NCBI RefSeq assembly: GCF_003426815.1
Contig: NZ_QKYK01000007.1
Location: 1 to 64,000 of the forward strand
Length of the DNA stretch: 64,000 nucleotides
Reading direction: 5' to 3'
Source of the DNA: Desertimonas flava
GTDB lineage: Bacteria > Actinomycetota > Acidimicrobiia > Acidimicrobiales > Ilumatobacteraceae
The notes below the pieces were generated by a model. It did no database searches. It was not told the DNA's origin and saw only the letters and a list, made by a program, of their open reading frames with translations. Made by a program: the position numbers and the translations under genes. Positions 1-8,100 of the stretch are shown one piece after another. Each line of letters starts with the position of its first letter. The first letter of the stretch is position 1.

Positions 1-128
1 TCAGCACCATCAACCGGCGAACCCGATCAGGAACACGACTCCGTGCCATCACCAACACCTCCAAGGCTCAAGGTGTTGCACTCACCGCTGGCGGGCAGGC
101 TGGCACCATCTGTTACCGCCGCCACCGC
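1..128. other. Left-edge non-coding stretch
   Basis: No convincing gene is seen here. The stretch lies downstream of the MarR gene that reads toward the window edge. Positions 102-116 read GGCACCATCTGTTAC, one base different from the right arm of the perfect 31-nt palindromes near 10.4 and 10.6 kb, so it is probably a decayed half copy of that repeat family. Confidence 0.4.
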
Positions 129-548
129 CTACGGCGGCGGCTCCGTGGTGGCGAGGGTCAGCAGGCGCACGAGCTCGCGGCGCTCGGCAGCATCGAGCGC
201 GTGGAGCGTGCGGTCCTCGGCGGCGGCGATTCGCGGCAGGACCTCGGCCACGAGCCGGGAGCCGGCCGTGGTGATCGTGGTGGCGAGCTGCCGGCCGCCT
301 TCGGGCAGCGGAGACCGGAGGACCAGCCCGGCGGCCTCGAGGGAGCGGACCACCTTGTGCATCGCCTGGGGCGTGACCAGCGAGCGCCGGGCGAGCCTGG
401 CGTTGGAGAGGCCGGGACGATTCGCCAGCACGGAGAGCGCGGTGAACTCGGTGAGGCTCACGCCGGTGTCAGCGAGGACCGCTTCGAGCTGGGTGCGGAT
501 GAGTCGATCGGTCCGACCGATGAGGTAGCTCGCCGTCTGTTCGCCCAT
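129..548 (-). CDS. MarR family transcriptional regulator
   Basis: A 139-residue protein with a winged helix-turn-helix at about residues 30-95 and flanking dimerisation helices, the usual length and layout for MarR repressors, which typically respond to aromatic acids or acyl-CoA esters. The ATG at 548 is chosen because it gives a normal MarR N-terminus (MGEQTASYLIGRTDRLIR); an upstream in-frame extension has no family resemblance. The gene diverges from the enoyl-CoA hydratase operon with about 85 bp between starts. That gap holds an imperfect palindrome at 597-610 overlapping the operon's -35 box, so local repression of that operon is inferred. Confidence 0.85.
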   Translation of the reverse strand: MGEQTASYLIGRTDRLIRTQLEAVLADTGVSLTEFTALSVLANRPGLSNARLARRSLVTPQAMHKVVRSLEAAGLVLRSPLPEGGRQLATTITTAGSRLVAEVLPRIAAAEDRTLHALDAAERRELVRLLTLATTEPPP

Positions 549-596
549 CGGGCCACTCTGACAGACAGTCGCCGCCTGGGCCCATATATTCACCCG

Positions 597-626
597 GTTG
601 ACATACCAACCTGGTGTGCCTACCGT
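597..626 (+). promoter_or_regulatory. Leaderless promoter with candidate MarR operator
   Basis: A consensus -35 TTGACA (599-604) is followed after 16 nt by -10 TACCGT (621-626), and the ATG at 634 lies 7 nt further, as expected for a leaderless actinobacterial transcript. GTTGACATACCAAC (597-610) has inverted outer arms GTTG/CAAC over the -35 box, a plausible MarR site. Promoter and palindrome are visible; binding is inferred. Confidence 0.6.
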
Positions 627-633
627 TGAGCCG

Positions 634-1446
634 ATGGGGGAACCAGGGCGCCTGAGCGCGCACGTCATGGTCGACATCCGCCCGCCGGTGGCCGTCGTGA
701 TGCTCGACCGGCCGGCCAAGCGCAACGCCCTCGACATGGAGACCGTGCTCGCCCTCGGATCGTTCTTCGGCGATCCGCCCGACGGCGTCGCCGCCGCCGT
801 CCTCACGTCGTCGGGACCGCACTTCAGCGCCGGCCTCGACCTGTCCGAGCTCACCGAGACCTCGGTGTTCGAGGGCGTGCTGCACAGCCGCAGCTGGCAC
901 CGCCCGTTCGACGCCATCCAGTTCGGCAAGATCCCCGTCGTGTCCGCGCTCTGTGGTGCGGTGATCGGCGGCGGCCTCGAGCTGGCCTTGGCCACGCACA
1001 TCCGCGTCGCCGAGCCGTCGGCCTTCTACGCCCTGCCCGAGGGCAGCCGCGGCATCTTCGTCGGCGGCGGGGCGTCGGTGCGACTGCCCCGGCTGATCGG
1101 TGTCCACCGGATGATGGACATGATGCTGACCGGACGGGTGCTCGACGCCACCGAGGGCCACGACCTCGGGATCTCGCAGTACCTCGCCACGGACGGCGGC
1201 GGCCTCGACCGGGCCATCGAGCTGGCCACCCGCATCGCCGAGAACTCACCCGTCACCAACTACGCAGTCCTCCAAGCGCTGCCCCGAATCGCGGACATGG
1301 GTGCCCAGGAGGGACTGTTCGTCGAGTCGCTGATGGCGGCCGTGAGCCAGGGATCCGACGAGGCCAAGGCGCTGCTGCGTGAGTTCCTCGCCGGCCGCGC
1401 CAGCAAGGTGGCAGCAACGACCACGACCCCTGGGGCGACGCCGTGA
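634..1446 (+). CDS. Enoyl-CoA hydratase/isomerase (crotonase) family
   Basis: A 270-residue crotonase-fold enzyme. Oxyanion-hole elements are visible at SSGPHFSAGLDLSEL (about residues 62-76) and in the GGGLEL stretch (about 112-117), followed by a PEG motif where the family carries a catalytic glutamate. The expected reaction is hydration or isomerisation of an enoyl-CoA. The start at 634 is preferred because it sits 7 nt after the -10 box of a TTGACA promoter; an ATG at 667 is possible. The stop overlaps the GTG of the acetoacetyl-CoA synthetase gene by 4 bp (GTGA), so the two are translationally coupled. The substrate cannot be read from sequence. Confidence 0.85.
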   Translation: MGEPGRLSAHVMVDIRPPVAVVMLDRPAKRNALDMETVLALGSFFGDPPDGVAAAVLTSSGPHFSAGLDLSELTETSVFEGVLHSRSWHRPFDAIQFGKIPVVSALCGAVIGGGLELALATHIRVAEPSAFYALPEGSRGIFVGGGASVRLPRLIGVHRMMDMMLTGRVLDATEGHDLGISQYLATDGGGLDRAIELATRIAENSPVTNYAVLQALPRIADMGAQEGLFVESLMAAVSQGSDEAKALLREFLAGRASKVAATTTTPGATP

Positions 1447-3413
1447 CGGTGACCGACGGCGAGGTGCTGTACCGGCCCGGCCCCGACGTGCGTCGCACGT
1501 CGCGCATCGGCCGCTACATGGACTGGCTGGCGACCGAACGCGGCATCGAGGCAGAGGACTACGCCGCCCTGTGGCGATGGTCGGTCGCCGACATCGACGC
1601 CTTCTGGCGATCGATCTGGGACTACTTCGGTGCCCGATCGACCACGCCGGTCGGCCCGACGCTCGGCCGGCGGGAGATGCCGGGTGCCGAGTGGTTCCCC
1701 GGCACCCGCCTCAACTACGCGGGCGAGTTCCTGCGCGCAGTCGACGGCCGCGAGGACGACGTGGCCGTCATCGGCGTCTCCCAGACACGCGACACGGTGA
1801 CCTACACGAACGCCGGGCTCGTCGACCTCATCGGCCGCATCCGTGCCGGCCTCGTGCGGTCGGGCGTGCAACACGGCGACCGGGTCGTCGCCTACATGCC
1901 CAACCTCCCCGAGACGGTTGCCGCGTTCCTGGCCACGGCGAGCCTCGGCGCGATCTGGGCGTCGGCGGCACCCGAGTTCGGCCCGCAGGCCGTCATCGAC
2001 CGTTTCGGCCAGCTCGAGCCCACGGTGCTGCTCACCGTCGACGGCTACCGCTACGGCGACCGCGACATCGACGTCCGCGAACGCGTCGCCGCCGTCCGGG
2101 CGGCGATCCCGTCGCTGCGCCACACGGTCGCCCTGCCGTACAACGGTCGCGTCGTCGACGGCGCCGAGCCATGGGAGGAGTTCACACGCGAAGCGACGGC
2201 GATCGACGCCGTGCCGGTCGCCTTCGACCACCCGCTGTGCGTGCTGTTCTCCTCGGGTACGACCGGCCTGCCCAAGGCGATCGTCCACGGCCACGGCGGC
2301 ATCACGCTCGAGGCCTACAAGAACCACGCCCTCAGCTGGGACCTCGGACCCGGCAGCCGATTGATGTGGTTCACGACGACGGCGTGGATGATGTGGAACG
2401 CGCTCGTGTCGGCGCTGCTGACCGGCGCGTCGATCGTGTGCATCGACGGCAACCCGATGGCCCCCGATCTCGACACGCAGTGGCGCATCGCCGAGCAGAC
2501 GCGACCGACGATGATGGGCCTCGGTCCGGCGTTCATCATGAACTGCGCCAAGCAGGGCTCGACCCCGGCGAAGGACTACGACCTGAGCTCGCTGCGCCTG
2601 CTCGCGGCCGCCGGCTCGCCACTGCCGGCGGAAGGCTTCGTGTGGGCCCACGAGCAGTTCGGCGACCGCGCCCCGCTGTACGTCGGCAGCGGGGGCACCG
2701 ACGTGTGCACCGGTCTCCTCCAGGGTTACCCGATCGTTCCCGTCTACGCCGGCGAGATCTCGGCCAAGTGCCTCGGCGTCGCGGCGTACGCGTTCGACGA
2801 GCGGGGCAACTCGGTCGTCGGCGAGCTCGGCGAGCTCGTCATCACCGAACCGATGCCGTCGATGCCCGTGCGCTTCTGGGGCGACGACGCCGACATGTCC
2901 CGCTACCGGGCGACCTACTTCGAGCACTACCCCGGCGTCATGCGCTTCGGCGACTGGGTCCGCTTCACCGACCACGACACGAGCGTTGTCACCGGCCGCT
3001 CCGACGCCACGCTCAACCGCGGCGGCGTCCGCATCGGCACGGCCGAGATCTACCGCATCGTCGAGCAATTGCCCGAGATCGCCGACAGCCTGGTCGTGCA
3101 CCTCGAGGATCCGTCCGGCGGGATGGGAGAGTTGGTGCTGCTCGTGCAGACCGACCACGCCGACGGCCATCGGGTCGACGACGAGCTCGCCCGGACGATC
3201 CGCACCGCCCTGCGTGACGACCTGTCACCGCGGCACGTGCCCGACACCATCGTCGCCGTCGCCGGCGTGCCCCGGAACCTGACCGGCAAGAAGCTCGAGC
3301 TGCCGGTCAAGAAGATCCTCCAGGGCGCCGACATCGCCACCGTGGTGTCACGCCAGGCGATGGCCAACCCCGACGTGCTCGACGACTGCCTCGCGGCCGT
3401 GCAGGGGCGCTGA
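1443..3413 (+). CDS. Acetoacetyl-CoA synthetase (acetoacetate-CoA ligase)
   Basis: A 656-residue ANL-superfamily ligase, the usual length for acetoacetyl-CoA synthetases. The N-terminal cap region (RLNYAGEF) is followed by the adenylate motif SSGTTGLPKAIVHGHGG at about residues 269-285, the hinge region around VTGRSDATLNRGG, and a C-terminal NLTGKKLELPVKK segment holding the lysine used in adenylation (about residue 615). It would activate acetoacetate or a related 3-oxo acid with ATP and CoA. It begins with GTG overlapping the crotonase stop. Its partners (crotonase, hydroxyacyl-CoA dehydrogenase) suggest breakdown of a beta-oxidised side chain rather than lipid synthesis. Confidence 0.88.
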   Translation: MTVTDGEVLYRPGPDVRRTSRIGRYMDWLATERGIEAEDYAALWRWSVADIDAFWRSIWDYFGARSTTPVGPTLGRREMPGAEWFPGTRLNYAGEFLRAVDGREDDVAVIGVSQTRDTVTYTNAGLVDLIGRIRAGLVRSGVQHGDRVVAYMPNLPETVAAFLATASLGAIWASAAPEFGPQAVIDRFGQLEPTVLLTVDGYRYGDRDIDVRERVAAVRAAIPSLRHTVALPYNGRVVDGAEPWEEFTREATAIDAVPVAFDHPLCVLFSSGTTGLPKAIVHGHGGITLEAYKNHALSWDLGPGSRLMWFTTTAWMMWNALVSALLTGASIVCIDGNPMAPDLDTQWRIAEQTRPTMMGLGPAFIMNCAKQGSTPAKDYDLSSLRLLAAAGSPLPAEGFVWAHEQFGDRAPLYVGSGGTDVCTGLLQGYPIVPVYAGEISAKCLGVAAYAFDERGNSVVGELGELVITEPMPSMPVRFWGDDADMSRYRATYFEHYPGVMRFGDWVRFTDHDTSVVTGRSDATLNRGGVRIGTAEIYRIVEQLPEIADSLVVHLEDPSGGMGELVLLVQTDHADGHRVDDELARTIRTALRDDLSPRHVPDTIVAVAGVPRNLTGKKLELPVKKILQGADIATVVSRQAMANPDVLDDCLAAVQGR

Positions 3414-3434
3414 TGTCCGACCGATGGCATCCGC

Positions 3435-3477
3435 GCGATGAGCGCCAGGGCCACGTGGCGGCCTCATCGCTCATCGC
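3435..3477. repeat. 43-nt hairpin repeat, copy 1
   Basis: Starts GCGATGAGC and ends GCTCATCGC, giving perfect 9-bp inverted ends in a unit of exactly 43 nt. It lies between the acetoacetyl-CoA synthetase and hydroxyacyl-CoA dehydrogenase genes, just before a second copy. The hairpin could act as a processing or termination element, but no U-tract follows. Confidence 0.75.
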
Positions 3478-3496
3478 CCGCCGCGGCGTCCCGGAC

Positions 3497-3539
3497 GCGA
3501 TGAGCGACCGGGCCGGCTGGCGGCCTCATCGCTCATCGC
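3497..3539. repeat. 43-nt hairpin repeat, copy 2
   Basis: Same 43-nt length and the same 9-bp inverted ends as the copy 62 bp upstream. The interior is closely similar (GGCGGCCTCATC shared next to the right end), so these two look like a recent tandem duplication. Confidence 0.75.
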
Positions 3540-3561
3540 ACGACGAACGCGGGCCACGCTG

Positions 3562-4512
3562 ATGGCGCACGTCGCCATCGTCGGGACGGGGGTGATCGGC
3601 GCCAGCTGGGCGGCGCTGTTCGCCGCCCACGGCCACGAGGTACGGGCCACCGACCCGCGGCCGGACGCCGCCGGTGCGCTGCGGGCGGCCATCGATCGCT
3701 GCTGGCCGTCGCTGGAACGGCAGGGGCTGGTCGCCGACGGCGCGTCGCCCGATCTCGTCGGCATGGCGGCGAGCCTCGCCGATGCCGTCGACGGCGCGGC
3801 GTTCGTGCAGGAGAGTGCGCCGGAGCGTCTCGACCTCAAGCTCGATCTCTACCGCCAGATCGACGCGGCCGCCGGAGGCGACGTGGTGATCGCCTCGAGC
3901 TCGTCGGGGTTGATGCCCACCGAGCTGCAGCGCGCGTGTGCACACCACCCCGAGCGGGTGCTCGTCGGCCATCCGTTCAACCCGCCGCACCTCGTTCCCC
4001 TCGTGGAGGTCGTGGGTGGTGCGGCGACGTCGGACGCGGTGATCGGCGACGCGATGGACCGGTACTCGTCGATCGGCAAGTCGCCGATCCACATCCGCGC
4101 CGAGCTTCCCGGCCACGTGACCAACCGCCTCCAGGCGGCGCTGTGGCGTGAGGCCTACTGGCTCGTCGAGCAGGGCGTCGTGTCGGTGGCCGAGATCGAC
4201 CGGGCGATCGCCTCGGGTCCCGGACTGCGCTGGGCGCTGCTCGGGCCGTTCGCCACGCAGCACCTGTCGGGTGGTGACGGCGGCATCGCCCACGTCGTCG
4301 AGCACCTCGGCCCCCCGATGGTCGAGTGGTGGGAGACGATGCGCACCCCGGCGTGGACCCCCGAGCTCAAGGCCGCAGTCGTCGCCGGCGTCGAGGCCGA
4401 GCTGGCCGGGATCGACGAGGCGGCGATGACCGACGACCGCGACCGGCTGCTGGAACAGCTCATCGTCGCCAAGGCTGCGGCAGCCCACCTGCCCGAGGAG
4501 CGGCGTCGATGA
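3562..4512 (+). CDS. 3-hydroxyacyl-CoA dehydrogenase family oxidoreductase (carnitine dehydrogenase-like)
   Basis: A 316-residue NAD-dependent dehydrogenase. The Rossmann motif GTGVIG is at residues 8-13; FVQESAPERLDLK and GHPFNPPHLVPLVEVVGG (about 133-150) are typical of short single-fusion members such as L-carnitine dehydrogenase and lambda-crystallin. The expected reaction is oxidation of a 3-hydroxy acid or 3-hydroxyacyl-CoA to the 3-oxo form, which would feed the upstream acetoacetyl-CoA synthetase. It is separated from that gene by two hairpin repeats but reads the same way. Carnitine itself is only one possible substrate; no betaine-specific neighbour is present. Confidence 0.78.
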   Translation: MAHVAIVGTGVIGASWAALFAAHGHEVRATDPRPDAAGALRAAIDRCWPSLERQGLVADGASPDLVGMAASLADAVDGAAFVQESAPERLDLKLDLYRQIDAAAGGDVVIASSSSGLMPTELQRACAHHPERVLVGHPFNPPHLVPLVEVVGGAATSDAVIGDAMDRYSSIGKSPIHIRAELPGHVTNRLQAALWREAYWLVEQGVVSVAEIDRAIASGPGLRWALLGPFATQHLSGGDGGIAHVVEHLGPPMVEWWETMRTPAWTPELKAAVVAGVEAELAGIDEAAMTDDRDRLLEQLIVAKAAAAHLPEERRR

Positions 4513-5378
4513 GCTGGGACCTCGATGCCCTCGTCGCCATCGACACGCACGTCCACGTCGAGCAGGACGCCCACGGATGTTGCGCGCTCGATCAGGAGCT
4601 GCTCGACGCATCGGCCGCCTACTTCAAGGGCACCGACAACCGCACGCCGACCGTCGACGACCTCGCCGCCTACTACCGCGACCGGCGCATCGGCGCCGTC
4701 GTGTTCACCGTCGACGCAACGACCGCCCTCGGCCACCCGGCGCTGTCGAGCCTCGAGATCATCGAGCGCTGCGCCGACCACGCCGACATCCTCGTGCCGT
4801 TCGCCTCGGTCGATCCCCTCGCCGACGACGCCGCGGCACGAACCCGCGCCCTCGTCGCCGCCGGCGCCAAAGGCTTCAAGTTCCATCCCAGCCTGCAGGC
4901 CTTCGAACCCAACGACGTGCGCTACTACCCGATCTACGAGGCGATCGCCGAGGCCGGGCTGCCGACGGTGTTCCACACCGGCCAGACGGGCATCGGCGCC
5001 GGGCTGCCCGGCGGTCGTGGGATCAAGCTGCGCTACAGCGATCCGATGCTCCTCGACGACATCGCCGCAGACCTCCCGTCGCTCACCATCGTCCTCGCCC
5101 ACCCGTCGGTGCCCTGGCAGGACGCGGCGATCTCCATGGCGACCCACAAGTCCAACGTCTACATCGACCTGTCCGGCTGGCTGCCGAAGTACTTCCCGGC
5201 GCAGTTGGTGCGGGCGATCAACGGGCCGCTGCGCCAGAAGGTGCTGTTCGGCTCGGACTATCCGGTGATCTCGCCCGACCGCTGGATGGCGAGCTTCGCC
5301 GACCTCGAGATCAAGGACGAGGTCCGCCCGCTCGTCATGAAGGCCAACGCCATCAGGATGCTCGGCCTCACCGGGTAG
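4509..5378 (+). CDS. Amidohydrolase family 2 (TIM-barrel metal hydrolase/decarboxylase)
   Basis: A 289-residue amidohydrolase_2 protein. The metal-binding HxH lies at the N-terminus (IDTHVHVE), further ligands appear in VFHTGQTG and LAHPSVPW, and the catalytic aspartate in FGSDYP near the C-terminus. Members hydrolyse lactones or decarboxylate aromatic and unsaturated acids. The ATG at 4509 overlaps the upstream stop (ATGA), fixing the start. It is the last gene of the MarR-linked operon and is followed by the 62-bp repeat array. The reaction cannot be assigned from sequence alone. Confidence 0.8.
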   Translation: MSWDLDALVAIDTHVHVEQDAHGCCALDQELLDASAAYFKGTDNRTPTVDDLAAYYRDRRIGAVVFTVDATTALGHPALSSLEIIERCADHADILVPFASVDPLADDAAARTRALVAAGAKGFKFHPSLQAFEPNDVRYYPIYEAIAEAGLPTVFHTGQTGIGAGLPGGRGIKLRYSDPMLLDDIAADLPSLTIVLAHPSVPWQDAAISMATHKSNVYIDLSGWLPKYFPAQLVRAINGPLRQKVLFGSDYPVISPDRWMASFADLEIKDEVRPLVMKANAIRMLGLTG

Positions 5379-5385
5379 CGCCCCT

Positions 5386-5815
5386 GCCGGTTGTGTTCAC
5401 TCCCCGCACCTGCTGCGGGCACCGCTCACCGCACACCGCCCGGCCCCGCCGGCTGTGTTCGCCATCCGCCCCTGCTCCGGGCAACGCTCACCGCACACCT
5501 CCCCGCCCCGCCGGCTGTGTTCACCACCCGCACCAGCTGCGGGCAACGCTCACCGCACACCTCCCGGCCCCGCCGGCTGTGTTCACCACCCGCACCAGCT
5601 GCGGGCAACGCTCACCGCACACCTCCCGACCCCGCCGGCTGTGTTCACTCCCCGCACATGCTGCGGGCAACGCTCACCACAACCTCCCCGCCCCGGCCGG
5701 CCGTCTTCACCACCCGCACCGGCTGCGGCCAACGCTCACCACACACCCCGTCCCGGTGCGGGCTGTGTTCACGACCCGCAGCAGTTGCGGGCTGTGTTCA
5801 CCTCCGGCAGGGCGG
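5386..5815. repeat. 62-bp tandem repeat array (six full units plus partial copies)
   Basis: Units begin at 5386, 5448, 5510, 5572, 5634 and 5696, each exactly 62 bp, and degenerate after 5758. Each holds GGCTGTGTTCACC, then an inverted repeat CCCGCACCAGCTGCGGG, then CAACGCTCACC. The third and fourth units (5510-5633) are almost identical and the outer ones more diverged. The array fills the gap between two convergent genes (stops at 5378 and 5816). Because 62 is not a multiple of three, several frames stay open across it, but no protein is supported. There is no variable spacer, so it is not a CRISPR array. Confidence 0.92.
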
Positions 5816-6997
5816 TCAGTCCTCGAACGGCAGGCCGGCGTACTGCTCGGCCATCGCCGCTTGGGCGTTGGGCGACGAGGCCAGGTAGTCGAGCTCGGCC
5901 TCCTGGGCCCGCAGGTCGAAGTCGGTCTGGTCGGGAAACCGGTGCAGCAGCGTCGTCAGCCACCACGAGAATCGCACCGCCCCCCACACCCGGCGCAGGG
6001 CCATGTCGGAGTAGCCGTCGAGATAGTGGTCGTCGCCGTCGGCGTAGTGGGCGGCGAAGCCACGGGCGAGGTAGTACACGTCCGACACGGCGAGGTTGAG
6101 ACCCTTGGCGCCGGTCGGCGGCACGATGTGGGCGGCGTCGCCGGCGAGGAATAGGTTGCCGTAGCGCATCGGCTCGGCGACGAAGCTGCGCAGCGGGGCG
6201 ATCGACTTCTCGATCGACGGCCCGGTCACCACGCCGGCGGCCACGGAGGGCCCGAGTCGGGTGAGCAGCTCGGGCCAGAAGCGATCGTCGGGCCAGTCGT
6301 CGACCGAGTCGGTCAGCGGGCACTGCACGTAGTAGCGGCTGAGCATCGGGTTGCGCCGCGAGGCGAGGGCGAAGCCGCGCTCGTGATGAGCGTAGACCAC
6401 GTCCTCCAGCGGCGGCGTCTCGGACAGGATCCCCAGCCAGCCGAACGGATACTCCTTCTCGTACGTCCGCAGCACCGACGCCGGGACGGTGAGACGGGAG
6501 ACGCCGTGGAAGCCGTCGCAGCCGACGACGAAGTCGGCCTCGACGCGCTGGCGTTCACCATCACGACTGAACGTGACCGACGGTCGGGCCGAGGTGACGT
6601 CGTGCAGCTCGACATCGGACGCCTCGAAGAAGATCTCGGCGCCGCGCCGATCGGCGGCGAGGTACAGGTCCTCCTGGATCATCGTCTGGCCGTACGACAT
6701 GAAGTTCGAACCGACGTACTTGTGGATGTCGATCGTCAGCACATCGCGCCCGCCCCAGGCGATCGCCGGCCCCCCGTGGACGTGCCCCTCCCGGTCCATC
6801 CGCTCGCCGAGACCGAGCCGGCGCAGGTACTCGACCGTGCCCCACTCGAGCACGCCGGCGCGGACCCGCCCGAGCACGTGGTCGCGACTCGCCCGCTCGA
6901 CGACCACCGACGCGATTCCCGCCTGATGGAGCGCGTGCGACAAGAGTGTCCCCGCCGGGCCCGCTCCGATGATGACGACGTCGGTGGCGAGCGACAC
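5816..6997 (-). CDS. pobA: 4-hydroxybenzoate 3-monooxygenase
   Basis: A 393-residue FAD-dependent aromatic hydroxylase, almost the same length as known PobA. It has the FAD fingerprint GAGPAG (residues 11-16), the DG motif in VGCDGFHGVSR (about 160) and the GD motif in LAGDAAHIVPPTGAKGLNLA (about 283-302). It would convert 4-hydroxybenzoate to protocatechuate with NAD(P)H and O2, supplying the ring-cleavage genes of this cluster. The GTG at 6997 gives the correct N-terminus. It diverges from ligJ over 59 bp containing the GntR operator, so co-regulation is inferred. Confidence 0.93.
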   Translation of the reverse strand: MSLATDVVIIGAGPAGTLLSHALHQAGIASVVVERASRDHVLGRVRAGVLEWGTVEYLRRLGLGERMDREGHVHGGPAIAWGGRDVLTIDIHKYVGSNFMSYGQTMIQEDLYLAADRRGAEIFFEASDVELHDVTSARPSVTFSRDGERQRVEADFVVGCDGFHGVSRLTVPASVLRTYEKEYPFGWLGILSETPPLEDVVYAHHERGFALASRRNPMLSRYYVQCPLTDSVDDWPDDRFWPELLTRLGPSVAAGVVTGPSIEKSIAPLRSFVAEPMRYGNLFLAGDAAHIVPPTGAKGLNLAVSDVYYLARGFAAHYADGDDHYLDGYSDMALRRVWGAVRFSWWLTTLLHRFPDQTDFDLRAQEAELDYLASSPNAQAAMAEQYAGLPFED

Positions 6998-7001
6998 AGC
7001 A

Positions 7002-7047
7002 ATGGTCTACAAGATTGTTGACAATCGAGCAAGGGCAGCGCCATCAT
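7002..7047. promoter_or_regulatory. Tandem GntR operator and divergent pobA/ligJ promoter
   Basis: GATTGTTGACAATC (7013-7026) is a near-perfect palindrome with 6-bp arms, preceded by a weaker partner TGGTCTACAA (7004-7013). The same paired arrangement recurs at 14535-14558 with one change over 22 nt. On the + strand the palindrome contains -35 TTGACA (7018-7023), with a weak -10 CATCAT (7042-7047) about 10 nt before the ligJ ATG. Repression by the GntR protein encoded at 8.9-9.5 kb is inferred. Confidence 0.72.
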
Positions 7048-7056
7048 GCTTCGAGC

Positions 7057-8100
7057 ATGATCGTCGACTGCCACGGCCACTTCACCACGGCGCCGGCGCA
7101 GCTCGGCGCCTATCGCGACGCCCAGAAGGCGGCGCTGGCAGCCGATCCCGACCACGTCGGCACGCGCGGGTCGTTGTCGATCTCCGACGACGAGCTGGTG
7201 GCCGCGCTCGAGCCGAACCAGCTGCGGCTGCAGCGCGAGCGGGGCATCGACGTCACGCTGTTCTCGCCTCGCGCCTCGTGGATGGGCCACCACATCGGCA
7301 ACGAGCACACCAGCCGCTTCTGGACCGAGCACTGCAACGACCTCATCCGCAGGGTGTGCGACCTCTACCCCGACCAGTTCGTGCCGGTCTGCCAACTCCC
7401 CCAGTCCCCCGGTGCCGGCGTCGCCTCGTCGGTGCGCGAGCTGCGGCGGTGCGTCGAGGAGATGGGGTTCGTCGGGTGCAACGTCAACCCCGACCCGTCG
7501 GGTGGGCTGTGGAACGGCCCGCCGCTGTTCGACCGGGAGTGGTGGCCGCTGTACGAGGCGCTGTGTGAGCTCGACGTGCCGGCGATGATCCACGTCAGCG
7601 CGGCCTGCAACCCGCACTTCCACACCACCGGGTCGCACTACCTCGGCGCCGACACCACGGCGTTCATGCAGGCGCTCACGTCGGGACTCTTCCGCGACTT
7701 CCCGACGATGCGTTGGGTGATCCCCCACGGTGGCGGCGCCGTGCCGTACCACTGGGGACGGTTCAAGGGCATGGCCGAGGAGAACCTCGACGCCGGCTGG
7801 TCGTCGCTCGGCGACCTCATGGAGAACGTCTTCTTCGACACCTGCGTGTACCACCAGGCGGGCGTCGACCTGCTCGTCGACGTCGTCCCGACGCGCAACA
7901 TCCTGTTCGCGTCTGAGATGGTCGGCGCGGTCAAGGGCACCGACCCCGACACCGGCGAGTTCTACGACGACACCAAGCGCTACATCGACCGCGCCGCGCT
8001 GTCGGACGAGCAGCGCAGCGACATCTTCGAAGGCAACGTGCGTCGCGTCTACCCCCGCCTGCAGCTGCCGGCGCCGACCGAGGGAGCCCAGCTGCCGTGA
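7057..8100 (+). CDS. ligJ: 4-oxalomesaconate hydratase
   Basis: A 347-residue amidohydrolase-fold zinc enzyme beginning MIVDCHGHFTTAP, the N-terminus typical of LigJ, with metal-binding HGH. Further ligand candidates are in IHVSAACNPHFH and VIPHGGGAVPYHWGRF. LigJ hydrates 4-oxalomesaconate to 4-carboxy-4-hydroxy-2-oxoadipate in protocatechuate 4,5-cleavage. The ATG at 7057 is chosen over upstream alternatives because MIVDCHGH matches the family start and lies a short distance from the promoter. The stop overlaps the GTG of ligK by 4 bp. Confidence 0.9.
   Translation: MIVDCHGHFTTAPAQLGAYRDAQKAALAADPDHVGTRGSLSISDDELVAALEPNQLRLQRERGIDVTLFSPRASWMGHHIGNEHTSRFWTEHCNDLIRRVCDLYPDQFVPVCQLPQSPGAGVASSVRELRRCVEEMGFVGCNVNPDPSGGLWNGPPLFDREWWPLYEALCELDVPAMIHVSAACNPHFHTTGSHYLGADTTAFMQALTSGLFRDFPTMRWVIPHGGGAVPYHWGRFKGMAEENLDAGWSSLGDLMENVFFDTCVYHQAGVDLLVDVVPTRNILFASEMVGAVKGTDPDTGEFYDDTKRYIDRAALSDEQRSDIFEGNVRRVYPRLQLPAPTEGAQLP

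Noticed and set aside
1260-3170. 636-codon open frame antisense to the acetoacetyl-CoA synthetase gene
   Set aside because: Low-complexity Arg/Val/Asp/His composition typical of antisense frames in GC-rich coding DNA; the + strand gene has full family motifs.
3562-4512. Naming the dehydrogenase as a true L-carnitine dehydrogenase
   Set aside because: The sequence resembles that group, but no carnitine transport or dehydrocarnitine-cleaving gene is adjacent, so only the family is given.
5386-5757. CRISPR array
   Set aside because: The whole 62-bp unit repeats without unique spacers, and no cas genes are present.
5391-6154. Long open frames on the + strand through the tandem repeat array and the pobA gene
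   Set aside because: They arise because the 62-bp GC-rich repeat lacks stops in several frames and because of shadow frames of pobA; no family features or ribosome site.
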